DNA of 64,000 nt, from assembly GCA_965237565.1 (NCBI GenBank), contig OZ250145.1, forward strand, positions 124,001 through 188,000. The letters are read 5' to 3'. A model generated the notes under the pieces. It was not told the DNA's origin. It saw nothing but the letters and a program-made list of their open reading frames with translations, and did no database searches. A program made the position numbers and the translations under genes. This document shows positions 41,416 to 50,430 of this stretch, piece by piece. Positions within the stretch are counted from its first letter, which is position 1. Each line of letters opens with the position of its first letter. Source of the DNA: JANQSP01 sp965237565. GTDB lineage: Bacteria; Bdellovibrionota; Bdellovibrionia; Bdellovibrionales; UBA1609.

Positions 41416-42822
41416 ATGGTCAGTGCATTAATTGCCACTGGGCTCATCGCACCGATTGCCCTGCTTTCCGCCCAGATTTATAAAAATATGTTACAAGCCC
41501 AAAAAGATGTTGAGAGCAGATACTCAGTAGATCATTTATTTTCAGACATGAGAGCTACATTGGGAGACGTAAACATTTGTACCCACAGCTTACATACCTT
41601 GAGCGAACGAAAACTACCCTCGACTGGGACAGCCCCCTTGAACTCCATAAAAAATGCGGATGGAACAGGAGATCTTTACTTGAAGAATGGCTCTTACCAA
41701 GGAGGGACCATAAAGATACAGAAAATGGAGATCTCTCCCTTTGTACCAGATCCTGTTGGCATAGCTGATGGTTACACGAATCTATCCATCTATTTTAACA
41801 AACCTTTAGATACAGAAGACAGTTATTTAGCTCCGAAAGATATTATTTTAAGTGTGAAGAAGCACACAGACGGATCTATAGAAAAATGCTGGGCAAGATT
41901 TATGACACAGCATATGTTAATCTTGTCAAGAGTGGGAGTGTGCCCTGCAGGAGAGACGCTCCAAGGTTTTGACAACGATGGAAATAAAGTTTGTGTAGAG
42001 TTGTTGCATAATAAAAAATGTGAAACAAACATGGTTCTGGTGGGTTTTGATGAAGCAGGAGAACCCATTTGTAAAAAATATTGTCTGCCAGTAGTTACTC
42101 CACCGGAAGATTCCGATCGTCGTATTTATTCTGAAAGAAATTCGTCTCTCCCGGATATCTATGGTTCCAGTTGTGTGATCAGTGGTGCTGCTTTTGGTGG
42201 CACAGTGGTAGAGGGCCGTTGCAGTAGGCTAGGTATTTATTACAATCCTAGTTCCCAGATACCAGCATTTGCTCAAGGTACCTGCAAATACCTGTGTAAA
42301 GATGATGGAACATGGGAGAGGCAACAAAACAATTGTATGCATCTCGGAATAAGCATCTCTACGCAATCACAATGGGTAAACGTAAATAAGTCGGGAGCCT
42401 GCCCCGATGGACAATTTGTAAAAAAGGTTGATTTTTTTGGTGGGAGAAATACTTGTGAAAGTGTACCTACTGGCAATTCAAGAATTATTTTTATAAACAA
42501 ACGTTATACTTCATCCTCCCGCATTTCTTCTGGAACATGCTCTAATTTTATAGAAATAGTCCTAAAGGTTACCGGGTATAGAAAAGATGATCACGGTCAA
42601 TCTAAACTTACTGCTAGAGTTTGGAACAATCGCAGAGTAATAGGCACCATTATATTTTCTGGGGAAAAGGGCGGAGGTGGCGGACACGCCTGGCATTACG
42701 GTGGAACCAAATATGGAACTTTTTATATTCAGAATGCATCGATCAACAATAACATATCGATCAGCTTGACAAACAAAGGTTATACGCGGACAGGAGCAAC
42801 TTATAGTGTGATTTGCCACTAA
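41416..42822 (+). CDS. Cysteine-rich protein with a prepilin-like N-terminus
   Basis: From ATG 41416 the 468-residue product begins MVSALIATGLIAPIALLSAQ, one hydrophobic helix. The same frame is open further upstream and reads IKGFLNRSGFGMVSAL from an ATA at 41383 that has AGGAG six bases before it. Basic residues, then Gly-Phe, then a ~20-residue hydrophobic helix look like a type IV prepilin or pseudopilin N-terminus. The C-terminal three quarters hold about 16 cysteines (for example CPAGETLQGFDNDGNKVC, CKYLCKDDGTWERQQNNC) and a Gly-rich segment. A surface-exposed, disulfide-bonded pilus- or T2SS-associated protein is plausible. Start choice is open. Confidence 0.65.
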   Translation: MVSALIATGLIAPIALLSAQIYKNMLQAQKDVESRYSVDHLFSDMRATLGDVNICTHSLHTLSERKLPSTGTAPLNSIKNADGTGDLYLKNGSYQGGTIKIQKMEISPFVPDPVGIADGYTNLSIYFNKPLDTEDSYLAPKDIILSVKKHTDGSIEKCWARFMTQHMLILSRVGVCPAGETLQGFDNDGNKVCVELLHNKKCETNMVLVGFDEAGEPICKKYCLPVVTPPEDSDRRIYSERNSSLPDIYGSSCVISGAAFGGTVVEGRCSRLGIYYNPSSQIPAFAQGTCKYLCKDDGTWERQQNNCMHLGISISTQSQWVNVNKSGACPDGQFVKKVDFFGGRNTCESVPTGNSRIIFINKRYTSSSRISSGTCSNFIEIVLKVTGYRKDDHGQSKLTARVWNNRRVIGTIIFSGEKGGGGGHAWHYGGTKYGTFYIQNASINNNISISLTNKGYTRTGATYSVICH

Positions 42823-42894
42823 GCTGTTTTGCATGTAACGAACGAAAAAAATTTCGACAAAAATTAATCACAGTTGTGCTTTGATTTATAGCCA

Positions 42895-43614
42895 TCACTT
42901 GAAACCATTGTCTGAAAAGGGAGAAGAATAAAAAATTTCGCCTATTCGATTTTTTTGTTCTAGTTGACGTCTTCTTAAAATGGGCCAAAACCATGACAAA
43001 TTTGTATCCATTTTAACCATATCTCTAAATACAAAAGGAAAATGAGATAGATCTTTTTCCTCCTTTAGTCCAAAGCAAGAAGGCAAAATGAGAACACAAT
43101 TTTGATTTCTATATTTGGCGTCCAACTTTGAAAGAATCTCCGACTCATTTTCACCAAGATCCAAGGAGGAAAAACCGGTTGGATGATTGGGCTTCTTTCT
43201 AAAAACATATAATTTATCTTTCTTCTTGTCTGACTCTGTCGCTTGAAAATAAATCTCTAACACTGCTTTCTCAAACATTTTGGCTCCAGTAGCTACTAGC
43301 AAAGCTGTGGAACGACCAATCAAAATACGAGGCATACAATAAAGTCTCAAAAGACGATCATAAAATCCCAAACTCATCAAAAAAGATATCAGGTGCAAAT
43401 GAACTGGAGAATCAAAAATTTCTCTTCCATCAACCAAGCCAAATAGCCACAAAGGAACTGGGATTTGGTATTTTTGAAAAACTTCTCTGGCCCTCCCCAT
43501 ACGGGCCATTATATCGGGAATACGAACACAATGACTGAACATATCCATCGAATCAACAGTAGCTGAACTGAATAGAACACATAAAGGCTTCATCGAACTC
43601 TTGTTTTTTCTCAT
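42895..43614 (-). CDS. Unrecognised 239-residue protein, weakly acyltransferase-like
   Basis: No confident family. The middle of the protein (HLHLISFLMSLGFYDRLL, then ILIGRSTALLVATGAKMFEK) has the rhythm of the FabD-type malonyltransferase nucleophile elbow, where GHS is replaced by GRS. The rest shows no other FabD landmark and the protein is shorter than FabD. It has no signal peptide. It is convergent with the prepilin-like gene and divergent from gspC. It may be a diverged or inactive acyltransferase-fold protein, held with low confidence. Confidence 0.55.
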   Translation of the reverse strand: MRKNKSSMKPLCVLFSSATVDSMDMFSHCVRIPDIMARMGRAREVFQKYQIPVPLWLFGLVDGREIFDSPVHLHLISFLMSLGFYDRLLRLYCMPRILIGRSTALLVATGAKMFEKAVLEIYFQATESDKKKDKLYVFRKKPNHPTGFSSLDLGENESEILSKLDAKYRNQNCVLILPSCFGLKEEKDLSHFPFVFRDMVKMDTNLSWFWPILRRRQLEQKNRIGEIFYSSPFSDNGFK

Positions 43615-43951
43615 TTACCAACCCACTCCGCTTTGCTTATCCGTTAAGGTCTATCAGTCGTCCTTCACAATGAAAGATTTTTTGAAGTTGCCCCTGCGAG
43701 TAAACTTATTTCTATTCGTACAATCCCCTAATGGCAACAAGAGAAGTGAAAAATGTAATTTTTACTATTTTTCAATTCCAAGTACGTGAGTATTTTACAC
43801 GTGTGTGAAAACATTTCATATTTCTAGAGAATCAAGTAGCAAAACAAAAAGACTGCAAATTGCTACGTTTTCTCTTGGAAGTTACTAAAAATAACGAAGG
43901 CAGACAAAGGTCCATATTGTGAAAGCCTTTTTGTCTTGCTAGACTTTCCTC
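43615..43951. other. Divergent intergenic region upstream of gspC (337 bp)
   Basis: I see no supported gene. A frame of about 60 codons on the plus strand (43601-43789) has no ribosome binding site and overlaps the 5' end of the neighbouring gene. A palindrome ACACGTGT (43797-43804) sits in a partly symmetric TTTTACACGTGTGTGAAAA. The gspC promoter is at its right end. Confidence 0.6.
43917..43945 (+). promoter_or_regulatory. Predicted promoter of gspCD, placed for a leaderless mRNA
   Basis: TTGTGA (43917-43922) and TAGACT (43940-43945) are 17 bp apart. The expected start point, about 7 bp after the -10, coincides with the A of the gspC ATG at 43952, and no Shine-Dalgarno sequence precedes that ATG. 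Confidence 0.45.
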
Positions 43952-44926
43952 ATGAAAATGGCTTGGCTCAATTACTTATCTAAGAAAAAAAATGGGATTT
44001 TTCAATTTTTATCCAAAAATAAGCACTGGTTTTTTATTGCCATCATCGCTTATTGCATTGCTGACCTTGCCCTCCTTTACATTCGCCCTTCGTTGTTGTC
44101 GGGAGACAAACAAATTGTATTCAACAATGAGCAAACAAAAGATGCCGGTTCCATTGCCGAATACACAGCCATTTGGGATTTTCACATCTTTCACAACGAA
44201 GACATTCCTCCCTCCCTATCCTCTATCAGAGAAGGAGAAATGATAGGCGGTGTTTCCCCTCCTTTGTCTTTGCTTCCTCTGCAACTCAATGGCACAATTG
44301 TCTACAGGGATGAAGATTATTCCATAGCTAACATCACTATTAAAGGTAAAAAAGATTCGGAGACCTATCAAGTGAATGACCTCATAGGAACACTTGCTCG
44401 CATCGTGAGGATTGGTAGAGGAAAAGTCTACTTTATCAATCTCAACAGCAACAAAGAGGAATACATCCAAGTTGCGGATATGTCCTATATGGTGCTCAAA
44501 TTCAAAGAGGAAGGAAAGAAGCGAGTCTCAAAAAAAGCAAGTAATAAATTGGTGAAAAAGACAGGAACTTTTCAGTTCCAAATTGAGCGATCTAAGATCA
44601 ATCAACAGCTGCGTTCCTTGCCAAACATTTTAAATCAAGCAAGGGTCATTCCTCATTGGGAAAATGGGAAAATGGTTGGTTATCGCTTTAAATACATCAA
44701 AGCGGGCAGTATCTATGAAAAGCTGGGCTTTCAGGTCTCCGATATTATTAAATCCGTGGATGGAGAACAGGTTAGATCAGAACTTCACGCCGCCGAACTG
44801 TTCCATCGCTTAAAAAATCAATCCAAATTAGATATAATCATTGAAAGGAAAGGGGGAGACATTCCCTTTTCTTGGTCTATCAATGAGGATGTTTCTATAG
44901 AAGAACCACCAACACTTCGTCGTTGA
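43952..44926 (+). CDS. gspC: Type II secretion protein GspC (inner-membrane clamp with PDZ domain)
   Basis: GspC links the inner-membrane platform to the secretin. The 324-residue protein has a cytoplasmic N-terminus, one membrane helix (about residues 27-45), the homology region LPLQLNGTIVYRDEDYSIAN...YQVNDLI that contacts GspD, and a C-terminal PDZ domain (YRFKYIKAGSIYEKLGFQV, then DIIKSVDGEQVRSELHAAEL). gspD follows 24 bp later. Confidence 0.9.
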   Translation: MKMAWLNYLSKKKNGIFQFLSKNKHWFFIAIIAYCIADLALLYIRPSLLSGDKQIVFNNEQTKDAGSIAEYTAIWDFHIFHNEDIPPSLSSIREGEMIGGVSPPLSLLPLQLNGTIVYRDEDYSIANITIKGKKDSETYQVNDLIGTLARIVRIGRGKVYFINLNSNKEEYIQVADMSYMVLKFKEEGKKRVSKKASNKLVKKTGTFQFQIERSKINQQLRSLPNILNQARVIPHWENGKMVGYRFKYIKAGSIYEKLGFQVSDIIKSVDGEQVRSELHAAELFHRLKNQSKLDIIIERKGGDIPFSWSINEDVSIEEPPTLRR

Positions 44927-44950
44927 GCCGAAAAAGCGTGAAAGGATTTT

Positions 44951-47467
44951 ATGACTCACTCACAAAGAATATTTTTATTTTTTACTTTTGTTGTTGCGAG
45001 CTTCATTCTCCCTCTTGAATTGCTAGCTAGCACAGATTCGCTAGATACCAAATCTCTACGAAAGCCAAACAGTACCACTTTGACAGAAGCTGAATCACCA
45101 GAAAAGACTCCTTTATTTATTGGAAAAAAAACAGGAATCTCTATTTTCGAAGCAAGGTCTGAAGATATTACTCCCGAGAATTACCCAAATGTGATTAACA
45201 GCTTTGTTTTTCCTAATGCAGAACTCAAAGACGTCATAAAAACGATGAGTGTAGAACTTAACATCAATATTATCATGAGTCCTGAAATAGCTAATAAAAA
45301 AATCAGCATTATATCTTACTCGCCTATCACGGTCGCTGAGGCATATCAGGCATTTTTATCAGCGCTCAGCATACATGACCTTACGGTTATTCGCAGTGGC
45401 AGTTTTTTAAAAATCGTTTCTTCTGATACTGCCTTGAAAAGCAATGTAGAGGTATATGAGGGAAACAAAACATTGCGAACGGATCAGTTTATAACAAGAA
45501 TTATCAAACTCAAATATATTGATGCCACTTCTTTGGAGTCCAAAATCAAGCCTCTCATTGATAGTAAATCTGTAAAATCTTTGATTTTCTATCCACCCTC
45601 TAACATGGTCATTATTTCGGACTACGGTCTCAATGTAGAAAAAATAAGAAAGATCATTCAAAAAATAGATATTCCCAATGAAGACAGTATTTTCAGTGTG
45701 ATTCCGATCAAGCATGCCCAAGCTAACAAATTATCCGAAATCATCGCCAGCTTATTATCCGCTCGACCTACCTCTTCATTTCGATACAGAAGAAATACCA
45801 AGAAGGGTTTCACTATTAAAGAAGGTGATATCAACATTAGTTCTCTTACTCACGATGAAAGAACCAATTCCATCATCGTTAAAGGCAATAAACAAGGTAT
45901 CGAAAAAGTTAAAGATTTAATTCAGCAGCTTGATTACTATAAAGATCCCGAATTGGCCGGCGGAATCTTTGTTTATAAAGTCAGGCACGGAATAGCCACT
46001 GATCTAGCTGCTACCCTGAACGAAGTGATTGGAAAGTCTACAGTGAGTCGTGGTGTCAAGTCTTCCGGTAAAAGAAAATCAATCTCTCAATTTTCACAAT
46101 CAGCAGTTTCTTATTCAACCAACCTAAAGAAAGTGGCTACGGCGCAGTCTTTTGAGGACGTACGAATCATCGCAGAAAAACATACAAACAGCTTGCTGAT
46201 TGTAGCTAACAAATACAACTATGAAACCATTTTAAATATTTTGAAAAAGGTAGATATTTCTAGAAATCAAGTCTTCGTGAAAGCCATCATTATGGAAATC
46301 AACACTGACAAAACAAACGACTGGAATATTGCTAATTATTATTTTCCAAAGGATGGAAACGGCATTTCACGCATCGGTTATGGAATCGAAAATCTTACCA
46401 GTCTCACTGGGATTACTGAGGGAGCTACATTGATGTTCCCTCTTCAAATTTTTGGTATTTCACGAAAAGACCGCACAAACATTGGCAGTTTACTGTCAGG
46501 TAACACGAGCCAAAATGACTTTTTGGTTCCCACTTTGTCATCCTTCGTAAAATTCTTGCAGAAGACGGCGGGAGCCAACGTTCTATACACGCCTCAGGTG
46601 ATTGCATTGGACCATCAGGAAGCCAAAATTACTATCAAAGAAGAAATTCCTATTGTAGGCTCCTTGACTGCTTCTCCATTATCTGGCGGTAACTTCCTTC
46701 CCAGCGTGAGCAAAGATAAAGTAAGTGTGACCACTGAGTTGGCTATTACCCCTCACATTAATCCAGACGTAAATTCCGTGCGAATGCAAATTCAGCAAAA
46801 AATTGATAATCCTACCAATCCAGCCTCCATACCTGAACGATTGAGAGGATGGGTGGTCGGCGTAAAAAAACGTACTCTCAGCACTTCTATCACTCTGCAA
46901 GACAATGAAACAGCTGTTCTGGGTGGTTTGGCAACAGAGCTAACCAAAACAACTGATTCAAAAATTCCCCTGCTTGGAGACCTGCCCCTCATTGGATGGC
47001 TATTTAAAAATTCGAAAGCCCAAAAAAAGAAATCAAACATGCTTGTGCTGATTACTCCCCATATCATTCGTTCGACAACTGAACATAGAAATATTTTGAG
47101 TAACAAATTAAAAGATAGAATGGATTTCATCCGCCAATTCACTGGTAGCGAAGATCCTTACAAAGATTTTGTTCAGGATCTTTTAAAGGGAAGTGTTTCA
47201 AAACAAGATTCACCTCTCATTCCCTTGTATGAAGAAGACGTAACTGAGGAAGAGCCGGATGATGAGGGAACAACACAGCCACCACTTCCTTCGGAGGAAA
47301 GGGTTCCAAAAAAGGGTGCAGAAACAGATTCGAGCGACTCGCTACCTAGTGTAGATAGCCCGCTGGCACCGAAAATAGCACCAGATCTCCAAGGAGAAGG
47401 AGAGGATACCGAAGAATTTTTAGAACTGACACCGGAATCTCCTCCAGCGGAAAATGAAACTCCATAG
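44951..47467 (+). CDS. gspD: Type II secretion secretin GspD
   Basis: The 838-residue protein forms the outer-membrane channel of the T2SS. It has a signal peptide, the N0 domain (SFVFPNAELKDVIKTMSVEL), three N1-N3 repeats (for example RIIKLKYIDATSLESKIKPL and IPIKHAQANKLSEIIASLL), and the secretin core with VFVKAIIMEINTDKTNDWNI, NVLYTPQVIALDHQEAKI and PLLGDLPLIGWLFKNSKAQ. LITPHIIRS ends the barrel. The last ~90 residues are acidic and proline-rich, a tail that may bind a pilotin or be disordered. AAAGGA lies five bases before the ATG. Confidence 0.95.
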   Translation: MTHSQRIFLFFTFVVASFILPLELLASTDSLDTKSLRKPNSTTLTEAESPEKTPLFIGKKTGISIFEARSEDITPENYPNVINSFVFPNAELKDVIKTMSVELNINIIMSPEIANKKISIISYSPITVAEAYQAFLSALSIHDLTVIRSGSFLKIVSSDTALKSNVEVYEGNKTLRTDQFITRIIKLKYIDATSLESKIKPLIDSKSVKSLIFYPPSNMVIISDYGLNVEKIRKIIQKIDIPNEDSIFSVIPIKHAQANKLSEIIASLLSARPTSSFRYRRNTKKGFTIKEGDINISSLTHDERTNSIIVKGNKQGIEKVKDLIQQLDYYKDPELAGGIFVYKVRHGIATDLAATLNEVIGKSTVSRGVKSSGKRKSISQFSQSAVSYSTNLKKVATAQSFEDVRIIAEKHTNSLLIVANKYNYETILNILKKVDISRNQVFVKAIIMEINTDKTNDWNIANYYFPKDGNGISRIGYGIENLTSLTGITEGATLMFPLQIFGISRKDRTNIGSLLSGNTSQNDFLVPTLSSFVKFLQKTAGANVLYTPQVIALDHQEAKITIKEEIPIVGSLTASPLSGGNFLPSVSKDKVSVTTELAITPHINPDVNSVRMQIQQKIDNPTNPASIPERLRGWVVGVKKRTLSTSITLQDNETAVLGGLATELTKTTDSKIPLLGDLPLIGWLFKNSKAQKKKSNMLVLITPHIIRSTTEHRNILSNKLKDRMDFIRQFTGSEDPYKDFVQDLLKGSVSKQDSPLIPLYEEDVTEEEPDDEGTTQPPLPSEERVPKKGAETDSSDSLPSVDSPLAPKIAPDLQGEGEDTEEFLELTPESPPAENETP

Positions 47468-47665
47468 TGGAAAGGGGAAGATTATAAAATCAACTTCTTA
47501 AGCCAAAGTTCTAACTGGCAAAATCTCTTCCTAATAAGGAGATAAAAAAAATAAACCTTTACAAAATTGAATCATTTTTCTACAATCTGCATCATTGCAA
47601 TAGCAAGAATCTTTGTTTTCTGACTTGAGTACTTATAAGTAATGGCTGTCTGGGGGATTTAAATC

Positions 47666-48526
47666 ATGAAAGTTTTTCTCTGTTTTTCTTCTATTTTTTT
47701 GACTTCATTTTTTCTCATCTCTTGCAAACATAACCAATATCATCCTCATGGAGATCATGCTTACAGCGGAAAGAAAACTTGTTGCGGAAAGAACGCTTAC
47801 CAAGGAAAGAAAACTTGCCAAGGAAAGAAAACTTGCCAAGGAAAGAACGCTTACCAAGGAAAGAAAACTTGCCAAGGAAAGAAAACTTGCCAAGGAAAGA
47901 ACGCTTACCAAGGAAAGAAAACTTGCGGTGGAGAGCATGGCTATCATAAGAAACATCATGAACAATGTTCCCATCACAACAAGAAAAATCGAGTCGGAAT
48001 GGCCATGATCAATGCAATCAACAACAGCGGAGTGAAAGGTTGGATCCGATTTGAGAGAAAAGAGCACAAAAAAGCATGGGTGATAGCTGAGATTCACGGA
48101 TTGAAAGCTGGTCAAAAATATGGCTTCCATCTGCATGAATACGGAGATTGTAACGAGGAAGGAAAACGCGTAGGAAAACACTTTAATCCTCGTCAAAATC
48201 GACATGGAGATAAGCACGAAAGCGAGAGACATGCTGGAGATTTTGGCAACCTAGAGGCAGGAAAAGATGGAATTGCCTTTTACAAAGAAGTCTTGGATCT
48301 CAAGTCACGTTATGCCATCGGTCGCTCTGTAGTCATTCATATGGGAGAAGATGATTTGAAAACTCAGCCCTCTGGGAATTCAGGGCCTTTTATTGCTTGC
48401 GGTGTGGTTGGACATTCCACCGGTAAATCATCGGAAGTTTACGGCAAGTCATCGAAAATCCATGGTAAATCACCAAAAGTCCATGGTAAATCACCAAAAG
48501 TCCATGGTAAATCACCAAAAAATTAG
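47666..48526 (+). CDS. sodC: Cu/Zn superoxide dismutase lipoprotein with Cys/Lys hexapeptide repeats
   Basis: Dismutates superoxide outside the cytoplasm. The 286-residue protein has a lipobox (FFLISC, Cys20); nine hexapeptides at 35-88 alternating GKKTCQ and GKNAYQ; a His/Cys-rich linker (HGYHKKHHEQCSHH); the SodC domain at about 108-250 with copper ligands HLH (155, 157), HFNP...H...HAGDFGNL metal-loop histidines, HMGEDD, and the disulfide pair C162/C245 (GPFIACGVVG); then five GKSPKVH-type heptads. The extra repeats are absent from standard SodC and look metal-binding or wall-binding. The surrounding genes are T2SS and a peroxidase. Confidence 0.92.
   Translation: MKVFLCFSSIFLTSFFLISCKHNQYHPHGDHAYSGKKTCCGKNAYQGKKTCQGKKTCQGKNAYQGKKTCQGKKTCQGKNAYQGKKTCGGEHGYHKKHHEQCSHHNKKNRVGMAMINAINNSGVKGWIRFERKEHKKAWVIAEIHGLKAGQKYGFHLHEYGDCNEEGKRVGKHFNPRQNRHGDKHESERHAGDFGNLEAGKDGIAFYKEVLDLKSRYAIGRSVVIHMGEDDLKTQPSGNSGPFIACGVVGHSTGKSSEVYGKSSKIHGKSPKVHGKSPKVHGKSPKN
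47768..47929 (+). repeat. Nine 18-bp tandem repeats inside sodC
   Basis: Unit GGAAAGAAAACTTGCCAA and a variant GGAAAGAACGCTTACCAA are arranged in a 54-bp higher-order pattern (two of the first, one of the second). Copies are nearly identical at DNA level, which implies recent expansion. All are in frame. Confidence 0.93.
48422..48526 (+). repeat. Five 21-bp tandem repeats at the 3' end of sodC
   Basis: Unit GGTAAATCACCAAAAGTCCAT encodes GKSPKVH. The last three copies are nearly identical, the final one ending in the stop codon, and the first two are diverged (GKSSEVY, GKSSKIH), as expected from expansion at the 3' end. Confidence 0.9.
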
Positions 48527-48552
48527 TATGTGTCCGTGCCAAATAACTTGGA

Positions 48553-50430
48553 ATGGGAAAAAATAAAATCGCCAGTCTGATAAGCCATTATTTTATGAAA
48601 GCTCCATTTCAAAAAGCTTTCCTATTTTTTGTCTTATTTTTTACGATTGCTCTTTGTTCCTATTCTCTGTTTACATTTCAAAAAAAACAATCCAAAACAG
48701 CATACATTAGCAACGAGGTCAGAAAAAAATTCAAAAAACAATTGAAAGGGTTGCCTGAACCTCCGTTTAATAAAATCCTACAAAGAAAAATTAGTAAAGA
48801 AGAAGTCGAGCTGGGACGTATGCTGTTCAACGACACCATTCTCTCTAGAAATAACGATGTGAGCTGTGCGACTTGCCACCTAAGCAATCACGGCCTCGCT
48901 GATGGCAATCGTCTCAACTTTGGAGCCTTGGGTGCTGGAGGACCGACGGGAAAAAATGTAGGAAAAAACTGGGGGGAAGGAAAGCTATCACTTAACCGCT
49001 TCTGCTCAAATGACGGTTCAGGATTTTATTGTGATGACCCAATGTTTAGAAATACTCTTTCAACCATCAATGTGATTTACAGAGCCAATCCCAAAACAGA
49101 TTCTGGCTTGTTATGGGATGGTCGTTTTGGAAGGCTGAGTTTTCAAGTTCTTTTGCCCATCCACACAAGAGAAGAAATGTGTGGAGTGAATCCAATGCCC
49201 GAGAAAAATAATCCTTTTCAAAAAGGAGGTCCCTTCTTTGACGAACCCATCAAAGTTTCACATAGCCATCTTTTCAATACTTTTAATGGACGACAAATTT
49301 TCAAATTTAACAGCGCCCCCCAAGTCATTCATTCCGTAGAAAGTTTTAGGGGGAACGGCTCAATTACCTATCCAGCTAGAAACGAATGTGTCGCTATTGC
49401 AGTCAGTAAGGTTCGAAAAGTTCCTTGGTACAAAAGACAATTTAAAAAAATATACAATTCAAAAGTTATAGATTTGAATATTGGACAAGCTTTGGCGGCA
49501 TTCGTTAGCACCCACATCGCCAACAAAAGTCCTTACGATCAATTTGTTGCTGGCCATGACTCTCTTTCTCCTAGCGAATTGAAGGGTCTAGCAATCTTCA
49601 TGACTCCTGCTGGAGAAACAGTAAGCATAGATCAGCAAACACTCAAAGGGGCAAATTGTGCCACTTGCCATTCTGCTCCTTTTTTTGGCGGTTCGGGATT
49701 TTATAACTTGGGAGTAAGAGGAGATGACCGTAGTTCTTTATCCAAACCTGCTTTGGTATTTAAAAACAGTGGTTTTTCTCTGAACATTCAAACATCGCAT
49801 GGAAAACTTCCACCTTGTCATATAGATGAGATATCTGCCAATGCGGGGGCAATAGATGCTTCCCCAGATATCGGACGAGCTATTTACACCTCCGATGTCA
49901 AAGATTGTTTTCAATTTCGAGTCCCGGTTTTAAGAAATGTGATTGAGACCTATCCCTATTTTCATCATGGAACAGAAACAGGTATGACGTATTCCGAAGC
50001 TTTGACTCACAGAAGTTTTAAAGAGATTAGTTTGTATGCCCTAAAAAATGCAATCCAATATCATCTCAGAGGACCTATTGATACAAAAAGGCGCACTCGT
50101 TTGTTTCCGGACCAAGTATATTTCGACTCATTTTTCCAAATTGATCCATTGGTTCCACCTATTTTACTTGATTTTGGATCCGATCAGTATCCAGTCCAGT
50201 TAAGCAAAAAAGAACTGGATTTTCTGGTCCAGTTCATTGCCTTTGGCCTATATGACAAACAAGCTGTGCAAAAAGGTTATCTGGGTAATGATCTTTCTCA
50301 TCCGAAATTTGTCCCTAGCGGTTTTGCCCCCTCCATTACAAGAGACAAGGGGAAACAAACAGAACTTCCGCCGAGAGGCAGATTTGCAACTTCCACGATT
50401 CGGTCACTTCTGAAAGCGACGAAAAAATAG
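48553..50430 (+). CDS. Di-haem cytochrome c peroxidase family protein
   Basis: The 625-residue protein has a single N-terminal hydrophobic segment (about residues 18-40) for export or anchoring. Two c-type haem sites are present, CATCH at 105-109 (VSCATCHLSNHGLADG) and a second CATCH near residue 370 (ANCATCHSAPFFGG), in the layout of bacterial CCP/MauG di-haem enzymes. RVPVLRNVIETYPYFHHGTE is the conserved late block. It is longer than typical CCP (~330), with an insert between the haem domains. Reduction of peroxide made by the adjacent SodC is a natural pairing. It lies 26 bp after sodC. Its end overlaps the convergent HTTM gene by 27 bp. Confidence 0.88.
   Translation: MGKNKIASLISHYFMKAPFQKAFLFFVLFFTIALCSYSLFTFQKKQSKTAYISNEVRKKFKKQLKGLPEPPFNKILQRKISKEEVELGRMLFNDTILSRNNDVSCATCHLSNHGLADGNRLNFGALGAGGPTGKNVGKNWGEGKLSLNRFCSNDGSGFYCDDPMFRNTLSTINVIYRANPKTDSGLLWDGRFGRLSFQVLLPIHTREEMCGVNPMPEKNNPFQKGGPFFDEPIKVSHSHLFNTFNGRQIFKFNSAPQVIHSVESFRGNGSITYPARNECVAIAVSKVRKVPWYKRQFKKIYNSKVIDLNIGQALAAFVSTHIANKSPYDQFVAGHDSLSPSELKGLAIFMTPAGETVSIDQQTLKGANCATCHSAPFFGGSGFYNLGVRGDDRSSLSKPALVFKNSGFSLNIQTSHGKLPPCHIDEISANAGAIDASPDIGRAIYTSDVKDCFQFRVPVLRNVIETYPYFHHGTETGMTYSEALTHRSFKEISLYALKNAIQYHLRGPIDTKRRTRLFPDQVYFDSFFQIDPLVPPILLDFGSDQYPVQLSKKELDFLVQFIAFGLYDKQAVQKGYLGNDLSHPKFVPSGFAPSITRDKGKQTELPPRGRFATSTIRSLLKATKK

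Noticed and set aside
42895..43614. FabD malonyltransferase assignment
   Set aside because: Only one motif resembles FabD and it has GRS instead of GHS; the length and remaining landmarks do not fit.
43601..43789. Small plus-strand frame (62 codons) upstream of gspC
   Set aside because: No ribosome binding site, overlaps the start of the convincing minus-strand gene, and the composition is like non-coding DNA.
47768..47929. CRISPR-like array of short repeats
   Set aside because: Repeats are contiguous 18-mers without spacers and lie in frame inside sodC.
47705..48232. Long minus-strand open frame with LSLASFLSL-type repeats opposite sodC
   Set aside because: It is the antisense shadow of the 18-bp sodC repeats; it has no ribosome binding site and the plus strand encodes a clear SodC.
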